Shown one piece after another: positions 59,606 through 64,000 of a stretch of 64,000 nucleotides of DNA. The position numbers and the translations under genes are program-made. The first letter of the stretch is position 1; each line of letters opens with the position of its first letter. The notes below the pieces were generated by a model. It was not told the origin of the DNA. It saw nothing but the letters and a program-made list of their open reading frames with translations, and made no database searches. The stretch is taken from the NCBI RefSeq assembly GCF_900100375.1, contig NZ_FNEZ01000004.1:1-64000 (forward strand), read 5' to 3'. Source of the DNA: Flavobacterium noncentrifugens (lineage in GTDB: Bacteria; Bacteroidota; Bacteroidia; Flavobacteriales; Flavobacteriaceae).

Positions 59606-60262
59606 TCAGTTAGAATCATCAGAAACAGGAATTTCGTTGTTCATTTCTTGTTTTTCAGCATACATGACTTCATTTATTTTATCAATGTAGATTTTTTTAA
59701 CGATGACCGTTCCTGCTATAAAATCGTGAATGGCCCTTTTCCTGTCGTTGGTTAACAATACAATAAATTCACTATAAGTCCAGATGTTTGTCATCCAGGT
59801 ATAAATCAAGAATGTAGTAGGAGCCAATGACATTAAATATTGTGATCGCTTCAACCAGCCCAAGCTTGTGTAAACAGTTTCGTCGGCTTTTGAAATGCAG
59901 ATAATCGTTACGATGATGCTGCCAATGGTCAAAATGAACATCACTAAATGTCGTAAGATGGCTTCTTTCCATCCCAATGATTTTCCATTTATTTTTATAA
60001 TATTTATGCCCATAATTAGCTTTCCAGGCGTTCCGCCATATTTTTTCGGAAGATAAATATTATACCAAATCCCGATTAGTAAATTTGGAATGATCGTATA
60101 AAAAAACATATTTATCGACAGGCCATTGATATACAATACAAAAAAGATAAATGGCAACATAATGAGGCCGTCTAAGAGAAGCGATGCAAATCTTGATAAG
60201 AATCCGGCATAAATATTATCATTAATTCCTTCAAGCCTGATTGGCGTTTCTTTTTGGTTCAT
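59606..60262 (-). CDS. RDD family membrane protein
   Basis: 218 residues with the RDD signature: AGFLSRFASLLLDGLIMLPFIFFVLYI (Arg and Asp in the first span), YGGTPGKLIMGINIIKINGKSLGWKEAILRHLVMFIL and a C-terminal NDRKRAIHDFIAGTVIVKKIYI. Four to five spans. RDD proteins are thought to be transporters or membrane modifiers; the substrate is unknown. Confidence 0.92.
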   Translation of the reverse strand: MNQKETPIRLEGINDNIYAGFLSRFASLLLDGLIMLPFIFFVLYINGLSINMFFYTIIPNLLIGIWYNIYLPKKYGGTPGKLIMGINIIKINGKSLGWKEAILRHLVMFILTIGSIIVTIICISKADETVYTSLGWLKRSQYLMSLAPTTFLIYTWMTNIWTYSEFIVLLTNDRKRAIHDFIAGTVIVKKIYIDKINEVMYAEKQEMNNEIPVSDDSN

Positions 60263-60308
60263 GTTATTGTCTTAAATTAAGTGGCTTTCCGTTAATCTTA
60301 TTTTGTGG

Positions 60309-60660
60309 TCAATATGGAGAAATTTTATCACAAATAGCATAAATTGTTTGAAGTTTTTTTTCTTTCCTGATTTCTTCCCATATCGTTGGTTGATGTCTAC
60401 TTTTTGTATGGGTAAAACAAAATGTCGTCCCGAATTCCCTTGCTAAAGTATTGGTTATAATACCTGCCACTTTCAAATTTTCAAAAAACAGACTTGTTTC
60501 TTTCAGTCACCATTCCGGTTTTTAAACTCTTTGATCCTGATCAGGTTGGTGTGTTTTTTATCAAAATCAAACCAATTCAGATAATCGGCATTAAATGAAA
60601 TGGCGGAGATGCTTTTATTTTTTGTATAATAATTGATATATAATATTTTCTACGCACAAC
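60309..60660 (-). pseudogene. probable gene remnant, unidentified, with a frameshift
   Basis: Two protein-like stretches on the minus strand lie in different frames. Upstream: AISFNADYLNWFDFDKKHTNLIRIKEFKNRNGD ending at a stop at 60503-60505. Downstream: SLFFENLKVAGIITNTLAREFGTTFCFTHTKSRHQPTIWEEIRKEKKLQTIYAICDKI, to a stop at 60309-60311, without a good start. They overlap at a T-rich stretch, as after a frameshift in one gene. I do not recognise the family. The remaining part of the 562-bp gap (60263-60824) shows nothing. Confidence 0.45.
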
Positions 60661-60824
60661 GGTAGTTGCTTTTTAATTCCTAAATGAGAAAATTTTCCCA
60701 AAAAACGGCACGCAAATTTGAGTCTTAAAAACTATCGCGTAAGTTTATTCTAAAAGCTGGTTAAAATTTTCAACCAAAGCTTGTTTGAGATTATAATGCT
60801 TACAAACGGATAAAAACTTATAAC

Positions 60825-61478
60825 ATGAACTACAATGTGCAAATTAATGCAATAGAATCTTTAGATGAAATCGCGAATTATTGGACCGAAAACGATTACC
60901 GCCAACTTTTAGAGTTGTTTGATTTCCCGGATTCGAAAAGCATCAAAACAGAAAATTTGCTGGAAATGCTACAGATGGCGATCACCGATTTTGAGCCTGC
61001 CGCAGCCGCCAGGGTATTGCTTCAGTACAAACTTTCAGAGCATTTAAATGAAGGGCAAATGGACCAAATGGCACACGATATGTTGCTGGATAAAATTTCA
61101 GAAGAATATCCAGACACTTCGCTGCATTACGCTCTATACAACATCAACCAATTGCTGTTCAAAGCGTTTAATGGCACGTTCCTGAATACCAAGGCGACGC
61201 TGCTTGATTTTACAATTGACAACAATAGCGAAACACCGATAACCAAAGCAGGACTTTTGAGGTTGCTTCATCACGGTATGTCACCCAATAATTTGGTGGT
61301 CCGTATGTTTGAAGAGCAACTCACCAAAAATGTCGATTTCCCCGACGCCGAAAGTATTGTCTGGGAACTGAAAACCGCAGACTACAGCAATTACCAGCTG
61401 ATTACGTCAGAATATTGGTTGTCCCGGGAAGATGTAGTGCGCGGGGAATTTGAAGGGAGCATTGAAGCTGCTGGGTGA
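60825..61478 (+). CDS. unknown acidic helical protein (217 aa)
   Basis: 217 residues, acidic and helical: AIESLDEIANYWTENDYRQLLELFDFPDSKSIKTENLLEMLQMAITDFEPAAAARVLLQYKL, then EEYPDTSLHYALYNINQLLFKAFNGTF and a central threonine/leucine-rich part. No family recognised. A clear terminator 79 bp past the stop supports a real gene. Confidence 0.7.
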   Translation: MNYNVQINAIESLDEIANYWTENDYRQLLELFDFPDSKSIKTENLLEMLQMAITDFEPAAAARVLLQYKLSEHLNEGQMDQMAHDMLLDKISEEYPDTSLHYALYNINQLLFKAFNGTFLNTKATLLDFTIDNNSETPITKAGLLRLLHHGMSPNNLVVRMFEEQLTKNVDFPDAESIVWELKTADYSNYQLITSEYWLSREDVVRGEFEGSIEAAG

Positions 61479-61556
61479 TTAGTTTATGGCTAAAGTGGTT
61501 TAGGAAATTTAGTGGCTTTGCGGATGGGAGTATTTTTAAATTTAATGTGATTAAAA

Positions 61557-61588
61557 AATGCGGCTGATTGCAGTCGCATTTTTTTGTA
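61557..61588 (+). terminator. rho-independent terminator
   Basis: AATGCGGCTG-ATTG-CAGTCGCATT (10-bp stem with one G-T pair) followed by TTTTTTTG. Confidence 0.88.
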
Positions 61589-61658
61589 TGCGGATTTCCA
61601 ATCGGGGCTTATAAAAAATATTTTGCCACGGATTTTAGATCTGCGCTATTTGATTGCC

Positions 61659-62525
61659 TTATATAATTCTTATTTCAGAATAACACCACACCGTAATTTC
61701 TTTAACCAAATCAACAATCTTATCATTGCTAAATTGGGTTCTAAATTCAATTTTAACTTTGCCTTCAAAAAATTTCTCGGCATGTTTAATTTTGAATCTT
61801 TGTTCATCTCTGAGACCGTCTTTGCTATTAACATCTTTGGTCTCCACAATAAAATGGAACTTCTGTCTACAAAATCACTTTCAGTAAAACATGCAAAATA
61901 ATTAAGGTAAAATTGTTCGCCTTTTATACGGTTGCCATATTCATTTACAGGCAAACGCAAGCCTCGGCCTATTTCCTGTAATTTTGAAATTTCGCTTCCG
62001 CTACTGCGTAGTTTACAAATCTGAAAAACATTTGGATTTTGCCAGCCTTCACGCAAAGTCCATTTTGAAAAAACAAACTGTCTTGGATTTTCTAAGTCCA
62101 ACATAGCTTGTTTGTCATGCAGGATCATTGATTTCTTTTTCAATGGCTTCGTCCTTTGTCTTTTGAGAAATATCCGGCATGGGTCGCAGAAAGGTCGACT
62201 AAAGTTTTCCGAGATATGATTTGTAAAAGACATCTTTTTCTGTTTTCAGCAACTCTTTTACTTCTGCTTCAACGTATTGCTCTACAGTTTTTCGAACGTA
62301 ACCATCTTTATTTCGATATTCTTCAATGTTATCGACAAAAAGTGTCAGCGGTTTGATTTTCACATCCCTTGTCAGCAAAGATTTTTCAATTTCAAAATGG
62401 TGCTTGATTGCTTTTTGAATCATCGTTTCCTGCAACTTTTTCGGTATAAGAATACGGATTGTAAATGTCTTTCCTTCATAAACGGTCGCATTGCTCCTCG
62501 TAGATCCTTTTGGGGAGCCTTCACA
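61659..62525 (-). pseudogene. decayed type III restriction enzyme R (res) subunit, several frameshifts
   Basis: Fragments of one protein appear in changing frames, reading down the minus strand: TRSNATVYEGKTFTIRILIPKKLQETMIQKAIKHHFEIEKSLL ... FYKSYLGKL (to 62199), VDLSATHAGYFSKDK (around 62190-62140, third frame), FVFSKWTLREGWQNPNVFQICKLRSSGSEISKLQEIGRGLRLPVNEYGNRIKGEQFYLNYF (a helicase motif V-VI region typical of Res, to about 61890), and VNSKDGLRDEQRFKIKHAEKFFEGKVKIEFRTQF (C-terminus, to 61659). At least three frame changes and loss of the N-terminal part beyond 62525. No Mod (methyltransferase) gene is next to it. Confidence 0.85.
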
Positions 62526-62608
62526 AAAGCCAAAACCGCTGTGCAGTTTTTACTTTTTTATTTCGCAAAAATTAAGAATATAAACTTTCGACGTTTTGCG
62601 GAAATAAA

Positions 62609-62660
62609 AAAAGCAGAAACTTTAGTTTCTGCTTTTGTGGGCGATGAGGGTTTCGAACCT
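62609..62660 (-). other. tRNA 3' fragment with terminator, probable attachment site
   Basis: On the minus strand, AGGTTCGAAACCCTCATCGCCCAC (62637-62660) reads as the T-arm and acceptor 3' half of a tRNA (GGTTCGAAACC T-loop), followed directly by a 12-bp terminator stem AAAAGCAGAAAC / GTTTCTGCTTTT (62609-62620, 62625-62636) with a T run. No anticodon or D-arm sequence follows, so this is not a whole tRNA gene but the sort of 3' remnant left by a site-specific integration event. The degraded res gene lies immediately on one side. Confidence 0.65.
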
Positions 62661-62888
62661 AATCGCTAATGCCGCGTAATATATAGCATTCTATAAGTTT
62701 AAATTTTCAGTTCCTCGATATTGCGTCGAAGTCGAGCAATTATCATCAAGTCTTACAGCGTAAATTTACGGCTTATTATGGTATTAACCAAATAAATATC
62801 AGGGAACTACACTAAAAAATGAATAGGTTATTGAAGTAGTTGCCGATTCGGGAGACGCTTTATTCTCCGCCCTTCGCATATATCTGAA
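62661..62888. other. 228-bp gap, nothing recognised
   Basis: No gene-like sequence on either strand. It separates the tRNA remnant from a small conserved gene. A short GCGTAAATTTACGG palindrome is the only structure seen. Confidence 0.5.
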
Positions 62889-63089
62889 CTACCCAAAAAT
62901 CGTCTTTTCAACCTGTTCAATATTTAATCCTGTGTGATTGCAGAATTCTTCTATCGTAACAAACTTAACGGCTTTATTTAAGGCGTTCGCGATCTCATGC
63001 AATACTCTAAGACTTTGGCGGTAGCTTTGACCTGTAACGAGCTCTACGTCGTTTGTGGTGATGCAGATCCGCCTTCCCATAGTTTTCAT
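62889..63089 (-). CDS. small conserved Bacteroidota protein, regulator-like
   Basis: 66 residues: RRICITTNDVELVTGQSYRQSLRVLHEIANALNKAVKFVTIEEFCNHTGLNIEQVEKTIFG. The phrases ICITTNDVE-LTGxSYR and KFVTIEEFCNHTGL recur in a family of small proteins from Bacteroidota that look like two short DNA-binding helical units. Function unknown. Upstream of it lie palindromic sites at 63226-63258. Confidence 0.6.
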   Translation of the reverse strand: MKTMGRRICITTNDVELVTGQSYRQSLRVLHEIANALNKAVKFVTIEEFCNHTGLNIEQVEKTIFG

Positions 63090-63404
63090 ACTCTAACCAT
63101 ACCTTTGACTAGGCTTTGAGTAATCTCAAAGTGCTAGTATCTATTTCTAAGAACTGTTTAAAAATAATAAAATTTCTAATTGCTTCGACAAGGGCAAATT
63201 ACGGGCTTTTATCGGCTCATTTTCGTGACAATTTTGTCGATTGATGACAATTTTGTCGGTTTGGTATTTCCTGTATAGGTTGTGCTTTTTTATGTGGTGG
63301 ATTAATATAAGTTTTGTTTCAGAATCAGTCGAAATTATGTTGCAACGATAATCGAAATGAGGAGTGAAAATGAAAGTGAGTATTAATCGTAAAATGTAGA
63401 AATT
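63090..63404. other. 315-bp intergenic region with paired operator-like repeats
   Basis: Divergent region between the small regulator-like gene and the next gene. It holds two copies of a 14-bp near-palindrome (see 63226-63258). A minus-strand frame of 112 codons across it overlaps the next gene and has no protein character. Confidence 0.55.
63226..63258. promoter_or_regulatory. two TGACAATTTTGTCG sites, 19 bp apart
   Basis: TGACAATTTTGTCG occurs at 63226-63239 and 63245-63258. Each copy is nearly palindromic (GACAA...TTGTC), and the 19-bp spacing puts them roughly two helical turns apart. They lie between divergent genes, as expected for a repressor operator pair. Confidence 0.6.
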
Positions 63405-64000
63405 ATGGCTAGACAGACTGGCATAATCAAGCTGAAGGGAACCATTGGTGGTATGACCTTCTACAAAACTTCCGCAGACGGGCACTTGGTGCGTGAGAAA
63501 GGCGGAATTGAGAAAAGCAGGATTGAGAGTGATCCTGCGTTTCAGAGAACCCGTGAAAATGGTTCGGAATTCGGGCGAGCCGGGAAAGCCGGTAAAATGC
63601 TGAGGACGGCGCTTCGTGCGCTGCTTATTAATTCTGCCGATGGCAGAATGGTGAGCAGGCTGACGCAGAAAATGGTGAAAGTTATCCAGGCTGACCTAGT
63701 GAACGAGAGAGGACTTAGAAATGTGATTGACGGCGAAGCCGAATTGCTTTTAGGCTTTGAGTTCAACATCAGGGGAAAATTGGGAACTACAATGTATGCG
63801 CCCTACGTCGCGGCCATTGACCGCGTAAGCGGTGAAATTACCGTTGACATTGCGCCGTTTGTTCCGGCAAACATGGTTGTTGCGCCATCGGGCACTACGC
63901 ATTACAAAATTATCTCTGGCGGAGCCGAGATCGATTTTGAAAATGAGGTTTTCACGGTGGACACATCGGAAACGGCAATCTTGCCTTGGGATGCGACACC
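63405..64000 (+). CDS. conserved Bacteroidota protein, truncated by window edge
   Basis: An open frame from the ATG at 63405 runs past the window end (198 codons seen). It starts ARQTGIIKLKGTIGGMTFYKTSADGHLVREKGG, then RTRENGSEFGRAGKAGKMLRTALRALL and later VSGEITVDIAPFVPANMVVAPSGTTHYKI. This is the typical form of a protein found, often in several copies, in flavobacterial genomes, with no known function; a beta-rich C-terminal part suggests a structural or phage-tail-like role, which is speculative. No signal peptide. Confidence 0.78.
   Translation, partial: MARQTGIIKLKGTIGGMTFYKTSADGHLVREKGGIEKSRIESDPAFQRTRENGSEFGRAGKAGKMLRTALRALLINSADGRMVSRLTQKMVKVIQADLVNERGLRNVIDGEAELLLGFEFNIRGKLGTTMYAPYVAAIDRVSGEITVDIAPFVPANMVVAPSGTTHYKIISGGAEIDFENEVFTVDTSETAILPWDAT

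Noticed and set aside
62637..62660. Complete tRNA gene
   Set aside because: Only the T-arm and acceptor 3' half are present; the sequence further upstream on that strand has no anticodon arm or D-arm.
63147..63485. 112-codon minus-strand frame
   Set aside because: Runs through the intergenic region and antisense into a well-formed conserved gene; composition is not protein-like.

Overview
The window reads as a chromosomal segment of a flavobacterium (phylum Bacteroidota). The main pointers are six Type IX secretion (T9SS) cargo proteins with C-terminal type A or type B sorting domains, HxlR and AraC regulators, a LytS/LytR-type sensor pair, a TetX-like monooxygenase, and small families typical of Flavobacteriia (DUF3667, DUF6799, DUF1398, RDD, SIMPL). 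Recognisable Shine-Dalgarno sites are scarce. No rRNA gene, complete tRNA gene, integrase or transposase is visible. Assignments come from reading motifs only; no database search was run.

Layout. 1-7.3 kb: three T9SS surface proteins in a row, then a leftward block (DUF3667 membrane protein, CsgG/LpoB-like secreted protein, secreted lipase, small secreted lipocalin-like protein). 7.4-13.1 kb: a large hairpin element, a PAS/HisKA protein without a kinase ATPase domain, an HxlR/aldo-keto reductase divergent pair, a VOC gene broken at a dispersed repeat, and EEP phosphatase, RidA and HXXEE genes. 13.2-24.6 kb: an AT-rich island of nuclease and helicase genes that looks like a defence island: a PD-(D/E)XK protein; a MazG gene overlapping a GIY-YIG/Schlafen-type helicase/S24 peptidase fusion; a SEC-C protein and a PD-(D/E)XK protein lying in one frame and separated by a single amber codon; an HNH protein with a partner; and a membrane protein. 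It ends near a terminator joined to what looks like a tRNA 3' fragment. This island is the best place to look for an undescribed system.

24.7-36 kb: accessory region with three copies of an unknown ~180-residue protein family (25.3, 30.1, 33.6 kb), two of them followed by a different partner gene, together with an XRE regulator, a response regulator without its phosphoacceptor, a Fic protein behind three palindromes spaced exactly 36 bp, a DUF4062/RecG-like ATPase protein and a long leucine-rich-repeat T9SS protein. 36-47 kb: SDR/HxlR divergent pair, small secreted and acidic proteins, a TetX-like monooxygenase beside an AraC-type regulator, SIMPL, rhomboid, and an SRPBCC gene followed by two truncated genes fused at a deletion junction.

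47-58.7 kb: a TPR/LytS sensor kinase with LytTR response regulator, a T9SS protein with five 132-residue repeats, a TIG-domain T9SS protein, a GH13 amylase, PhnB-like VOC, DUF6799 and a bacterial SET-domain protein. 58.8-64 kb: small hypotheticals, RDD protein, unidentified gene remnant, a decayed type III restriction subunit beside a tRNA 3' fragment with terminator (probable attachment site), and the start of a conserved Bacteroidota protein cut by the window end.

Dispersed copies of a TCATTGCGAG...CTCGCAATGA repeat sit at 10.4-10.6, 28.3, 35.8 and 59.1 kb, and two of them are read as coding sequence at the ends of genes.
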